A stretch of DNA of 64,000 nt, from the NCBI RefSeq assembly GCF_009017415.1, contig NC_092410.1, positions 1,860,001-1,924,000 on the forward strand. The letters run 5' to 3'. The notes beneath the pieces are model-generated. The model was not told the origin of the DNA, did no database searches, and saw nothing but the letters and a program-made list of their open reading frames with translations. Position 1 is the stretch's first letter. Every line of letters starts with the position of its first letter. Of the stretch, positions 1-10,056 are shown piece after piece. The DNA is from Aspergillus flavus. Its lineage: Eukaryota > Ascomycota > Eurotiomycetes > Eurotiales > Aspergillaceae. The position numbers and the translations under genes are program-made.

Positions 1-466
1 CTGTAGAGAGAATCCTTGCCTATGGTACCTTGGAATATTCGGGTTAAGTTCCGTTGAGTTATCATCTATAACATGTGGTGTCTTGCATCTGTCAGTTGGG
101 ACCACCCAGCATTCTCCTCATACCATCACTTCATGTGTGTGCATAGACAGATCTATGGTTTCTAAGTTACGAATTGACTTCAGATATTGGTGTCTAGGCA
201 GTTCCATATCCACAGCTGACGTATGTTTGCGCCCAATCCAGATATGTCTTTTACTCCGTTTTGACGTATACTCGGGTATGATTTCCATGGCCAGACCCTT
301 CCCTGCAAACAGGAGATGCAAATGTTCAGAGAACAATGTCTATATATACCGGTCAGTATATCTCCGATTCTAGTCGAGTATTCCTCATCCAAATCCTCTC
401 GAATCTTATTCATACCTACTGTTCCTTACTATCAGCAGCGGATACCTTCATTCAAGCTCAACCAGC
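1..466. other. Upstream flank and promoter of the lectin-like gene
   Basis: No gene is supported here. The only useful element is a TATA-like run at 341-348, about 120 bp before the lectin start codon. Short open frames on both strands overlap each other and look like chance. Confidence 0.5.
341..350 (+). promoter_or_regulatory. TATA-like box of the lectin-like gene
   Basis: The sequence TATATATACC lies about 117 bp upstream of the ATG at 467, a plausible core-promoter position. This is sequence-based only. Confidence 0.4.
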
Positions 467-1569
467 ATGTCTTCTCTTGGCAGCACCGATCTTGCCGGCC
501 TGACTACCGATGACAAGAACCTGTATCTTTTCTATCAAAGGTCTGGCTACATTGTCGAGGCCTTTTCCGAGGAAGGTGGCCCTCCCACGCAGACATCTGT
601 GCAAGTCGCCGCAGACGCGCAGAGTGGTGGTTCCCCTTTGACTGCCTACTATGTCAAAGAGGATATGAACTACGACAAGCATTCCACGGTATGTGTACAC
701 CGAAGTACTATAGTAACGGTAGCTCTACTAACAGCAGCCCCTAGATCCACATGATCTATCTCAACAAAGAAGGCCACTTGATTGAAAAGGTCAGAAGGGT
801 CTCCTCGGACAAGTGGGAAGACGCTCCCAAGCCACCAGGCCATGCCGCAGAAAACTCGCGCATCACCAGTGGTGTGTCCCAGAAGGGCTTCGAACGGGAA
901 AGCTCTCATGGAACCCAGGTGGTATTCTTCGTTAGGTGGGGATTATGCCACATAAGCTCTATCGTGATACTGGTACTGATTGGGTAACAGCCGAGAGGAG
1001 CATGGGAAGTCGCCCATTACTGAACTTCGCCGGGACAACAAGGGTAACTTCCACCTGGAACACGTGCTTTCGGACGAGCCTCTCTCCCTTCCTGGAACGC
1101 ATCTCGCATGTATTGTCACTCGGGAGAATGTGGACCTGTATCACCAAGACCATGACAAGAATATCAAGTGGTGGAGATATGAGGCCGAACGCAAGCGCTG
1201 GGAAAGTAAGTTGGCACCTCCCGAAGCCCATTTGCTTCTAGCAAGGCTGATCTTCTGTCCCTTATTCTAGACAAGGGAAAAGTGCTTGAGGGCAGCAGAG
1301 TCATGGTCAGGACCCCGTTGGCTTCTGTGCAACATGAAGGCAAGAACCACATTATCTATGCTGATGATCAGATGAGACTGCGGGACTGCGTCGACGGCAA
1401 AACTATTGACGTTGTACGGCGAGTCTATGGGGACGCTGGAGTTAATGCCATGGTGTATCGCAACAAGATCATCCTGTTCTACAAGATGGTCGAACCCGAG
1501 GGAGCGATTGGCACTGCTTCGTTCATGGAGGGCAAGTGGAAGGAAGAGGGTGTCTTCATCAAGCCTTGA
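467..1569 (+). CDS. Fungal fucose-specific-lectin-like beta-propeller protein
   Basis: Four exons (467-688, 745-935, 991-1205, 1271-1569) encode 308 residues. That is close to the roughly 310 residues of six-bladed fucose lectins of the AAL/FleA family (Fungal_lectin domain). The protein consists of repeated short strand pairs with aromatic and charged residues, such as YLFYQRSGYIVEAF, IHMIYLNKEGHLIEKV and NKIILFYKM, about 45-50 residues apart, as expected for propeller blades. Family members bind fucosylated glycans. There is no signal peptide, which is usual for this family. The exon 2 donor at 936 (GTGGGG) was chosen because earlier GT sites at 919 and 922 break the frame into exon 3. I cannot verify the sugar-binding residues of each blade, so fucose specificity is inferred from fold and length. 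It could be another propeller lectin. Confidence 0.6.
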
Positions 1570-2337
1570 AGGCAAGAAGAAGAGATTTTTACCAAGGAGA
1601 GTCGATATGCCTCCTTGATTTTGCCTCCTTGATTTTGCCTCTCTTTGCTACCTTGGCTTCCTTGGATTTGCTTGCTTTGCTTTGCTTTGCTCTGCTTCTT
1701 TGGCTTTGCTGTTTTTCAGTGGCATTATGTTGATGCTTTTGGACGGCTAACTCTTGTGCCTTTGCTTGTAGCTCTTCGTAAAACTGTTCCCAGATTGGAA
1801 ACGCGTTAAGTATCGATGAAATTCATTCATTGTTTTGACTTTTATCTCTATTGCTCGACGAGAGATATGCGTATAAATTAGCTCTTTGTCTGAGAGGAGA
1901 CGTATATACTTCTCTCGCGCTCATAGTGAACGTACAAATCGAGGAGCCACTCAGACCTGAGTATGCAGATAATGATGCAGTTTGTTATGAGACTTGTGTG
2001 GTGGCGACATCTGGGTTTCATATCAATTAGTCTGACAGTCTAGATCTCGGTAGATTTTAATCTCCTCGATGATGTTTTCAGAGTGAAAGAATGCTCCGTT
2101 TCGTTCTGAGTGAAATAGAGAGAAAGAGATTCACTTGAGAACATGACCGAAATGATATTCACCACCTGTTAGTAAGCTTTATTGATTCACAACAGAAGTT
2201 CTACAAACACAAATGGGCGCGTGAACTAGGAATCCGACAAAACACAAGCCATCTAACTTGCAGCATCCTCTCGGAAACAGCTTATCGATCTTGTTTCGTC
2301 TCTTTTCGACAGCTAGAGATCACCCACACCTCCCAAA
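1570..2337. other. Intergenic region: lectin 3' flank and BTB-gene promoter
   Basis: The first part holds a short imperfect tandem repeat (listed separately) and is probably lectin 3' UTR. The rest is AT-rich and must hold the promoter and 5' UTR of the next gene. No coding sequence is supported. Confidence 0.4.
1609..1712 (+). repeat. Imperfect minisatellite of TTTGC / CTTGATTTTGCCTC units
   Basis: Two adjacent copies of a 14-bp unit (GCCTCCTTGATTTT at 1609-1622 and 1623-1636) are followed by CTTTG pentamers around 1670-1700. It begins about 40 bp after the lectin stop codon, so it is probably transcribed as 3' UTR. Confidence 0.6.
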
Positions 2338-3367
2338 ATGAAGCCAGAAAACAATGTAACCCATGTGATCGATCCAGACGGAAATGTGACGATCATTCTG
2401 CAGAATGCAAACAAACGCTTTGTCAGGTTCATTGAGGGATCCAGCCTCAAAAGGAAGCGCAAGACGCCATTTGTGACCCAAGAGTTCCGCATTCTAGTAT
2501 CTGCAAGCCACCTCACTTCCGTCTCGCCAGTCTTCAAAAGCGCCCTTGAAGGAACATGGAAGGAGGGCCTTACGCTCCGCAGTGCAGGCTCAGTCAATAT
2601 CACAGTGGATGGTTGGGATCTGGAGGCACTTCTAATTTTGTTGAGAATCTGTCACTGCAAACACCACCAGGTTCCGCGAACGCTTGGACTTGAATTACTT
2701 GCGAAAATCACTCTCCTGGTGGATTACTATCAGTGTTTCGATGTCCTGCGATTCTTCGCGGATACGTGGATTAGCTACTTAGCGCAGAACTTTCCAACAC
2801 AATACTCGCGCGACGTGCTGTTATGGGTGTGGATATCGTGGGCTTGGAAAATGCTTGCTCTCTTTAAAAAGGCAACAGGGCTTATTATAAGCCAAGCTAC
2901 GGGTTCAATTACCTCGCTTGGTTTCCCAATCCCACAGAGGATCATTGGTACAACCAGCTACGTCGCTGCTTGACTAACCTTTGCTAACGAGTCCCATAGA
3001 CGACATCAACGTAAAGAGACTGGAGGCAATTCGACATACATTTTCCTCTCTAGACAGCCTTCAAAGTTCTCTCATTGAGGGAAAGCGTGGCTGCTCCCTT
3101 GGGTGCAGGTCGATTATGCTTGGTACTCTCGTATTACAGAGACATTCGAAGGGCTTGCTCACACCAATTGGCACAGCACCACGTCTTGTAGGTTTAAAGG
3201 CTAGTGACCTTGTGACAAAAGTGTGTAACTTCAGTCTCCCAGAGTGGCATTCAGGAGGGGATCGCAATGGTCGGGCTTTCAACTGCCATCGGGGTATCAT
3301 GACTTGCCTGAATTCGGAATTGGAACTAAGCCTCCGGGGTCTTGATCTTCAACGCCAAACAGCTTAA
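2338..3367 (+). CDS. BTB/POZ-domain protein
   Basis: Two exons (2338-2947 and 3000-3367) encode 325 residues. The 52-bp intron has a GTACAA donor, a TGCTAAC branch site at about 2982 and a CATAG acceptor. Splicing joins PIPQRII to DDINVKRLEAIRHTF, which removes an apparent stop after TTSYVAA. Residues of about 45-140 carry the BTB signature: FRILVSASHLTSVSPVFKSAL, then the helical LELLAKITLLVDYYQCFDVLRFFADTW. Fungal proteins of this type are large paralogous families of unknown role, probably protein-interaction modules. The C-terminal part (IRHTFSSLDSLQSSLIEG, then a Cys- and His-containing tail) is shared by many of them as far as I recall. No catalytic function can be assigned. Confidence 0.75.
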
Positions 3368-4374
3368 GGTCGTTCGGCAGAGGCTTTTTTTTTATTCCGG
3401 ATGAGCATACAACAATTATGGGTGTCCTTGATATGATTCTTGTCGTGATACTGCTTGACTATATGGTGTTATTGCAACCTGGCCCTTTACTTGAAATGCT
3501 TTTTTGTTTGTTCTTCTCCTATTTCCTTTTCGGCTTCTGGCACGCTCTTGACACCATATCTACAAGCAACAACATAACAACCGACTACAGACAACTAAGG
3601 AGAGCTCACTATTATCACTTTCGAGTACTCCAATGGGTAGGGGAGAATTCAGATGCTATAAATAAGGGTCCATACTTCAAGATCACCCTAGTGAAAGTGG
3701 TTTAAGCTAGATGCAATCAGTTTAAGAGTCTATCTAAGATATGGTCTTCCTGACCACCCCAAGCTTGCCACCAAAACTAGGCCTGTTGCATTAGAGATCC
3801 ACATACCAGCACAGCATGGGCTAATTCCGGCAAAGTCAAGCTATATTTGAATGAGCTGACTCGCAGCTGCGACATGCGAATCCGTCTCTATTCTGTTGCT
3901 TTAGACTTGAAATCCAGTATAAGTACAGGAGCTTTACTAAGACCCCTCTGACAGAAGTCATGAAGTCACCCGGGCAACTAGTAAAGCGATGTGGTGGGAC
4001 TCAAATACCATGAAGTATAAGCGAATGATAAGTTATATATCACGAGACGAATAGCACATAGCGTCCTTTCGATATAATTAAAGGTAATAAGAACTCAAGG
4101 ATGATCCTTACTTCAACTCTCATTCCAACCCTAGTCCTTCCAAAGCTTAACTAAACAGTATATTTGTATTAGGGCATGCTTCAAAACCGGTTACCCGCCA
4201 AATCAAAAGTTACTGCACTGCATTAAGCTTTATCAAATCCGCCATATTCCAATTTTATCTCACTGTGGCAATTTGGTATTCACATGAGACGAAGACAAAA
4301 AGAACAGAAACAGAGGAAAGAAAGGGGGAAACAAAGGTCAGGTACCTTTCCAGATATCGAACTTGTAAATTTTC
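3368..4374. other. Intergenic region between BTB protein and oxoamine synthase
   Basis: This 1-kb AT-rich stretch separates the 3' ends of two convergent genes. A 95-codon open frame at 3418-3705 starts just after the BTB stop and is hydrophobic at first, but it shows no recognisable domain and I did not call it a gene. Confidence 0.4.
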
Positions 4375-5776
4375 TCACATTCGGGCAGGTCCTCGCTTTC
4401 TCTCATCGAGTCTTATTTGCCCCTGGGCCCACTCTCTCAATAAACGAACAATGCCTTCGATCTGGCTCTCCGTATTGTCAGCGTGTATGACAATCCGAAT
4501 TCGATCTTTGCCCTTAGGCACTAGGGGAAAGTTCGCTGTGTTTACCCAATACTTCGCCTGGTGTATATGATGTGCCAATTCCTTCGCCTTTCCGGGCTGC
4601 ACCACGATTGCCGCTATGGGGGCCAGGAAGGGCTCTGATCGCCAGGTCTTCTCGGTCGGAAGATGAAAAATACCCTTTTCTTTTGCATGCTGCCACTCAA
4701 CACTTGTCGTTAGCGTCTGGTAGAAGAACTGCAGATTTTTCTGCAGTCGGAATCGACGCTACAATATAGAGTTAGCCGGCTAGAGCCTTATTATACAAGG
4801 CTAAACGAACCTTTTCTCCCTCCTCACTGGCTAACAAATCATAACCAGCCTTCACGGCTGATACAGTAAGAAAGCTAGGAGCTGTGCTGAAAATGACACT
4901 GCGACCATAGTTGAGGAGCGCGAATTTAATTGTTTCGTTGGCCAATACCACCGCTATGTTTTCTCATTAGACTCCATAGCAAGGAAGCACGAAAGGATGA
5001 TTCTTACCTCCTGCCGAGCCTAGTCCTTTTCCGCAAGTCTGAAGTCGTATTCCAAAGACATCCTCCAGTTTATAATGACAGATGAACCCCGAGCCATTTG
5101 GTCCGACAATTCCATTGGAGTGGGCCTCATCGATTGCAAGCACATAATTTCCCCGCGGAAGTGTCTCACGGACAACATCCACTATCTCAAGAACTGGAGC
5201 CATGTCGCCATCCAGGCTGTAGAAAGATTCCAGTGATATGAAGACTACCTGTTTCCCTTCAGAAACGGCAGGGTGCCCAGCTTTGATGCCCTCCAGGCAG
5301 TCTCGAAGAGATTCACAATCACTGTGTTTAAATGGGACAGTCGTGGCTCGTCCCCTTCTCATTCCGTCATGAATGCTTGCGTGCACGAGCTCGTCATAAA
5401 CGACAAAGTCACCAGGCTGCGGGATCACAGACCAAACGGCTACATTAGCATCATACCCCGAGCTAAAGAACATGGCCGACTCAGCACCGTGAAACTGAGC
5501 CAAGTCACGCTCAATGTTCTCTAGATACTGTTTGGTACCATCTAAAATTCGTGAAGAGGTACTTCCGACAGTGAAGTTGGGGTGTTTCCGAAGCTCGCGC
5601 AAAAATGCCTTCGATAGAACCCCGGAGGATGACAGAGAGAGGCTGTCGTTAGAGCCAAAGTCTTTCATTTTGGCCAGAGTAGCCGCAGAAGGAGGGTCAA
5701 TAAGTCGACCCTCTTCGCGGCGGTTGTCCAGCGCAGCCTGAAGCTTATGGCAAAGAATATTGAGTCCCACACTCAT
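4375..5776 (-). CDS. PLP-dependent alpha-oxoamine synthase (BioF/KBL-like)
   Basis: Three exons (5776-5008, 4953-4811, 4758-4375) encode 431 residues. The family condenses an amino acid with an acyl thioester, losing CO2, to give an alpha-amino ketone; examples are BioF, 2-amino-3-ketobutyrate CoA ligase and the fumonisin enzyme Fum8. Visible signatures in order are SSGYDANVAV, VHASIHDGMRRGRA, SLESFYSLDGD, IDEAHSNGIVGPNGSG (Asp216 and His219) and TCGKGLGSAG with the predicted Schiff-base Lys250. Exon 2 continues as AVVLANETIKFALLNYG, matching the family's fold order. It is divergent from an NRPS-like gene about 1.25 kb away, which suggests secondary metabolism. A biotin-pathway KAPA synthase is the main alternative, but no bioB or bioDA homologue is nearby. 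The exon 2 donor (GTTCGT) is slightly weak. Confidence 0.85.
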
Positions 5777-7029
5777 CTTGTTGTCTTAATGAATCCTGCT
5801 ATGTGTCTGATACACTGCAGTTTGTCTGTCTTTATATAGTAGTACTGCACTGCATCACAGACTACAATTCTCCGGTACGTTTAACTTCAGTGATATCGTG
5901 AATACTTCATAGCGCCACATCCTGCGGCCCTACTAAATCTTGGGACGCAAAACCTGATCATGCTATATATTCATAGTAAATTCCCATGACAAGCCTCATA
6001 ATATGTGGCACTCAGGCATGCTCGTGACCTCATCGGTTCAGTTTTCCTTGTATCGGAGCATCGGTTCCAGGTGACTAACTGTGCCCACGGGGCCCGTGCT
6101 CTCAGCGTCCAATATGTTAAAAATTCAAGGCCCTGGCAGGTTTTTCAAGCATCCCTGAAAGTGCATGAAGTCTAGACGTCAGTCGCTCATCTAGCTATCC
6201 AGTGAACTTAGGGAAGAGTACTCTATATGTGACTTGGCGAGTCTGCCATGCAGCTCTCGGAACTCAATATGAGGATTTGAACAAGAAACAGACAAATCAG
6301 CTCTCGCACTAAACGAAGCGCCCCCACAATTCTTCATCCCTCCCTGTCTATTGTGAATGTATATTCAGGAATAAACTGTATAACATCATCATAGGGTCAT
6401 AAACCCATATCCGCTGCAATGTGGTATGAGAGCTTCTACGAATGGGTCCAAAAGAGGGCGTGCTAGATCGGCAAGATATGCGCTTGGGTCCTAGGCTTGA
6501 ATGAGCCTACTCAACTGGCGCAACATCAGGCAAGGACTGGGAATTGCGCACGACTTAACCCTGCCTATTTCCTGTCACACTGCAAAATTCAGGTCATACG
6601 CCTCTTTCTTTGTATTTCTAACAAGTCTATGACCCCTTGAATTGTCGTAATTCCAAACATATGAGGCTTGATTAGACTGGATACCCACACAGCAGACTTC
6701 GATATGATAACAGTGGAAACTCAAAGTCGCCTGGCCACCACATTGGGCAGTAATAGTGACACCATCAAGAGCTGAATCAAGATAGTGAGAAACATTAACA
6801 AGAAGCCGGTAGGATAGCCTTGCTTTTACATTTTATATTACGGCATAGTGATGGAAAACAACCAAGAGGCACTGGATGAGGTGCGAGCATAAAACGATCA
6901 TTTGCCAAATCTACTTGATGCAAGTGCATCGTCAACTCAGGTTCGTTATATGATCTAGTTGTTGCATGGTCAGGAAAAGCCCAGCTAGTTCTCATCCAAC
7001 TCTACTTTCTGTTGTCTAGCCTTACAATC
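5777..7029. promoter_or_regulatory. Shared divergent promoter region of oxoamine synthase and NRPS-like gene
   Basis: A 1.25-kb gap separates the two divergent start codons, and no coding sequence is supported in it. A TATA-type box (CTATATAAAG on the minus strand, 5830-5839) lies about 55 bp upstream of the oxoamine synthase ATG. Head-to-head placement fits co-regulation, but I identified no pathway-specific regulator motif. Confidence 0.5.
5830..5839 (-). promoter_or_regulatory. TATA box of the oxoamine synthase gene
   Basis: The minus-strand sequence CTATATAAAG is a good TATA match, 54 bp upstream of the start codon at 5776. Confidence 0.5.
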
Positions 7030-10000
7030 ATGGAACAAATTGTCTATGCTCATGCTCAGCAAACCCCTGGTGCAACCGCCGTTATTGATGGAGCATCAAC
7101 CCTCACGTACGGTGAACTGGTTGCTGAGTCAAAGGCATTGGCTCAGACACTAAGGGAAAAAATCAAGATCTCTATGGAGGAGCCGGTTGGGATTTTGCTC
7201 GATCCAGGGACATTACAAGTCGTTGCTCAACTTGCTGTCCTTCTGGTTGGAGGCACCTGCGTACCGATTGAGCCCTCCTTTCCGGAACACCGGATCACGT
7301 CCATGTTACGAGATGTCCACGCTAAGCATCTCATTATGGAAATGCCTGGAACCCGGACGCTCCATGAATTCAACCATATCTACTTCAGTGATATCGAAAA
7401 GTGTTCTATCTCTGTCGTTCCCGATTTAGAGTTTGGCCCTCAGGTCAACCGGAGCCATATACTCTTCACGTCTGGGTCAACCGGGAAGCCGAAGCCGGTT
7501 CAGGTTCAAGCAAGTAGCATCCTACATCTTGCTACAAAGACTCCAGTAACACCACTTTCTTCAGAAGACCGAGTGGCAGAGTTCAATAGTCCCGGATTCG
7601 ACCTTAGCTTATTCGAGATCTGGGTCACCCTAATTGCTGGTGCGACCATTGTGGTCACTCCCCGCCATGTGGCCACAGACCCTAATGCTCTCCCTGCATT
7701 CCTTAGAGAGCAAAACGTGACTATTATCATAATCACAGCGGCACTCTTTGAGACTATTGTCTTCACTTCTCCTGGGGCGTTTGAATCGCTACATCATGTT
7801 CTCACAGCAGGTGACGTCGCCAATCCGCGGGCGATGAGGAGCGTACTAGAAACAGGCCCCCCTCAGCATCTGTGGAATACATACGGTCCAACCGAATGCA
7901 CGACGCTGGCAACTATGTTTGACGTGACACTTCAAGAAACCCACCGTGAACGTATCAGCATTGGGCAGCCCGTGGGAGATATGGAAGTCATCTTACTAGA
8001 CGAAGATCAGGAGCCTATTCTTGACTGCGGAAAACCCGGGGAAATTTGCATTGGAGGCCCTCAACAAACCTCTGGCTATTTGAACCGACCATCGGAAACT
8101 GAGAAATCCTTCATTCATTTACGTAAACAAGATCTCGGTATTCCGGGAGATGATGATCTTATACGTCTTTATCGGACTGGAGATATAGGTGCTTGGCAGT
8201 CTGAATCTCATTGTCTTGACTTTCTGGGCAGGTCAGATACGCAGGTCAAGTTCCGCGGGTTTCGAGTAGAGCTAGGAGAGATTGAATGCACCCTGCAGTC
8301 TCACGAGGAAGTTCAGGCAGCGGTTGTTGCTCGACAGCCCCCACTAACAGCTGATGGAACAGAAACATTGGTAGCCTTCATTATTCCGAAGGCCACGGAC
8401 TCCGTACATTCAGAGGGCTTGAGGGACTTTGCTCGTGAACGACTTCCACAATACATGATACCCAGTGCTACGATCTTCATGGAGAAGTTTCCTTTAACAG
8501 CAAACGGAAAAGTGGACCGCAAGGCATTGATAGATGACCGGCTCAAGATGCTTGAAGAACAGAAACCCCTTCAAAATGGCACTGAAGAGAAACAAGGCAA
8601 GATGACAGTTCTTTCTGACCTGTGCAAGAATATTCTGAACATGCCACAAGTTCACGAAGATGATGATCTATTTGATCTAGGCGCCACGTCACTCCAAGCT
8701 GCCACTCTTCTTGCGTTGATCCAAGATCGTCTAGGATGCATGGTTACAATGGAAGACCTTTACAGTCATTCTACGTTGTCAAGTCTATCACGGCTGATCG
8801 AACTCAGGGAATCTGGCACCTCATGCAATGCGCCTGATAACACCCGGCTGTGGTTGGAAGACATAAGTCGAGTCGATGATATTGAACTAATCCCTCACTG
8901 GGAATCCGAAGATGAGGGAAAGGTGTTTATCACAGGGGTGACCGGCTTCGTCGGAGCCCACTTTCTTCATCGTTTACTTTGCAAACCATCGGTCAAGCAA
9001 GTCGCTTGCCTGGCCCGCTCGAAGCAGGATGTGAGTGCAGCAACCCGGATTCGACAAGCCCTGGAACGCTACGACTTGTGGGCGGATTGCGCGGAACACG
9101 AGCAAAAGCTTATTGTTCTTGATGGTGATCTATTCGATAGCACTCTAGCCCTTGGGAAAGAGCGCTTCAACTGGCTAGCCAACTGGGCATCAGTAATTTT
9201 CCATCTCGGAGCTAAAGTCAACTTTTGTGAGTCGTACCGCGAACACCACAGATCCAACGTCATCGGCACCTGTAACGCTCTTCGCCTGGCTGCTGCAGGC
9301 CGTCGCAAAGCCTTCCATTACTTCTCTACTATCGACGTTTGGGGACCAACCGGCCTCATCCTGGGAACCAAAGAGCTGTACGAGGATGAAACCTTGATGC
9401 CACACAGCCAGGCCGTACGGTATGACCTAGGGTACTCGGGCAGCCAGTGGACAGCTGAATCGATGGTACGTCGCATGCGTGACCGAGGTTTACCCACCGT
9501 TATCTACCGGCCAGGGTTCATCATCGGCGACAGCGTAACTGGACATAGCAATCCAGACGACTTTATGTCCCGGCTGATAGTCGGATGCATCCAACTGGGT
9601 ACATTTCCCAGATTGGACCAACGGCTAGAATATGTGACACTCGACTATGTGATCTCAGCTGCGATGCATATCGCCTCGTCTAATGAGAACTTAGGACGAT
9701 CCTACAGCCTTCTATCGCCGGATCAATCAAAATCAATCACTGTCATAGATACCTGCCGCGTTATCAACGATGCAGGGTACCCATTGAAGATCATCGACTA
9801 CAATGACTGGGTCGAACAGGTCTTCGCAGAACAACAACCGGATGGACCCCTGGCGCCTCTGTTACCGATGTTCCGGGAGCGCGTCCTCGGACGGTTGACC
9901 CGTTGGGAAGTTAGTCAATATACTCCGTATTATCGATCGGACAATACGGTCCAGGTCTTGAAGGATCGACCTGATATCCAGTATCAACCGTTGGATGCTC

Positions 10001-10056
10001 CGTTGCTGAAGAAGTACATCTCATTTTGGAACAGGAAGGGATTCTATAAGGTTTGA
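7030..10056 (+). CDS. NRPS-like enzyme: adenylation-thiolation-reductase
   Basis: A single exon of 1008 residues, using the first ATG of the frame (7030; the frame extends upstream only through non-ATG codons). It has no condensation domain. The adenylation domain spans about 1-510, with SGSTGKPKP at 148, FDLS (Asp191, the position that anchors alpha-amino groups in amino-acid-activating domains), NTYGPTE, YRTGD and NGKVDRKAL with Lys494. The carrier domain has DLGATSLQA with the phosphopantetheine Ser554. The C-terminal domain (about 620-1008) is a thioester-reductase-type short-chain dehydrogenase with TGVTGFVG at 635-642 and HYFSTIDVWG. Its active-site motif reads Y802-S-G-S-Q806 instead of YxxxK. 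Such proteins activate one acid, load it on the carrier and release it reductively as aldehyde or alcohol. The substrate is unknown. Neighbouring oxoamine synthase and MFS genes suggest a small biosynthetic cluster. Confidence 0.9.
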   Translation: MEQIVYAHAQQTPGATAVIDGASTLTYGELVAESKALAQTLREKIKISMEEPVGILLDPGTLQVVAQLAVLLVGGTCVPIEPSFPEHRITSMLRDVHAKHLIMEMPGTRTLHEFNHIYFSDIEKCSISVVPDLEFGPQVNRSHILFTSGSTGKPKPVQVQASSILHLATKTPVTPLSSEDRVAEFNSPGFDLSLFEIWVTLIAGATIVVTPRHVATDPNALPAFLREQNVTIIIITAALFETIVFTSPGAFESLHHVLTAGDVANPRAMRSVLETGPPQHLWNTYGPTECTTLATMFDVTLQETHRERISIGQPVGDMEVILLDEDQEPILDCGKPGEICIGGPQQTSGYLNRPSETEKSFIHLRKQDLGIPGDDDLIRLYRTGDIGAWQSESHCLDFLGRSDTQVKFRGFRVELGEIECTLQSHEEVQAAVVARQPPLTADGTETLVAFIIPKATDSVHSEGLRDFARERLPQYMIPSATIFMEKFPLTANGKVDRKALIDDRLKMLEEQKPLQNGTEEKQGKMTVLSDLCKNILNMPQVHEDDDLFDLGATSLQAATLLALIQDRLGCMVTMEDLYSHSTLSSLSRLIELRESGTSCNAPDNTRLWLEDISRVDDIELIPHWESEDEGKVFITGVTGFVGAHFLHRLLCKPSVKQVACLARSKQDVSAATRIRQALERYDLWADCAEHEQKLIVLDGDLFDSTLALGKERFNWLANWASVIFHLGAKVNFCESYREHHRSNVIGTCNALRLAAAGRRKAFHYFSTIDVWGPTGLILGTKELYEDETLMPHSQAVRYDLGYSGSQWTAESMVRRMRDRGLPTVIYRPGFIIGDSVTGHSNPDDFMSRLIVGCIQLGTFPRLDQRLEYVTLDYVISAAMHIASSNENLGRSYSLLSPDQSKSITVIDTCRVINDAGYPLKIIDYNDWVEQVFAEQQPDGPLAPLLPMFRERVLGRLTRWEVSQYTPYYRSDNTVQVLKDRPDIQYQPLDAPLLKKYISFWNRKGFYKV

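Noticed and set aside
2948..2999. Possible frameshift or pseudogene in the BTB gene
   Set aside because: A 52-bp intron with good donor, branch point and acceptor joins both parts in frame.
3418..3705. 95-codon hydrophobic open frame after the BTB gene
   Set aside because: No domain, no similarity recognised, AT-rich context; chance cannot be excluded.
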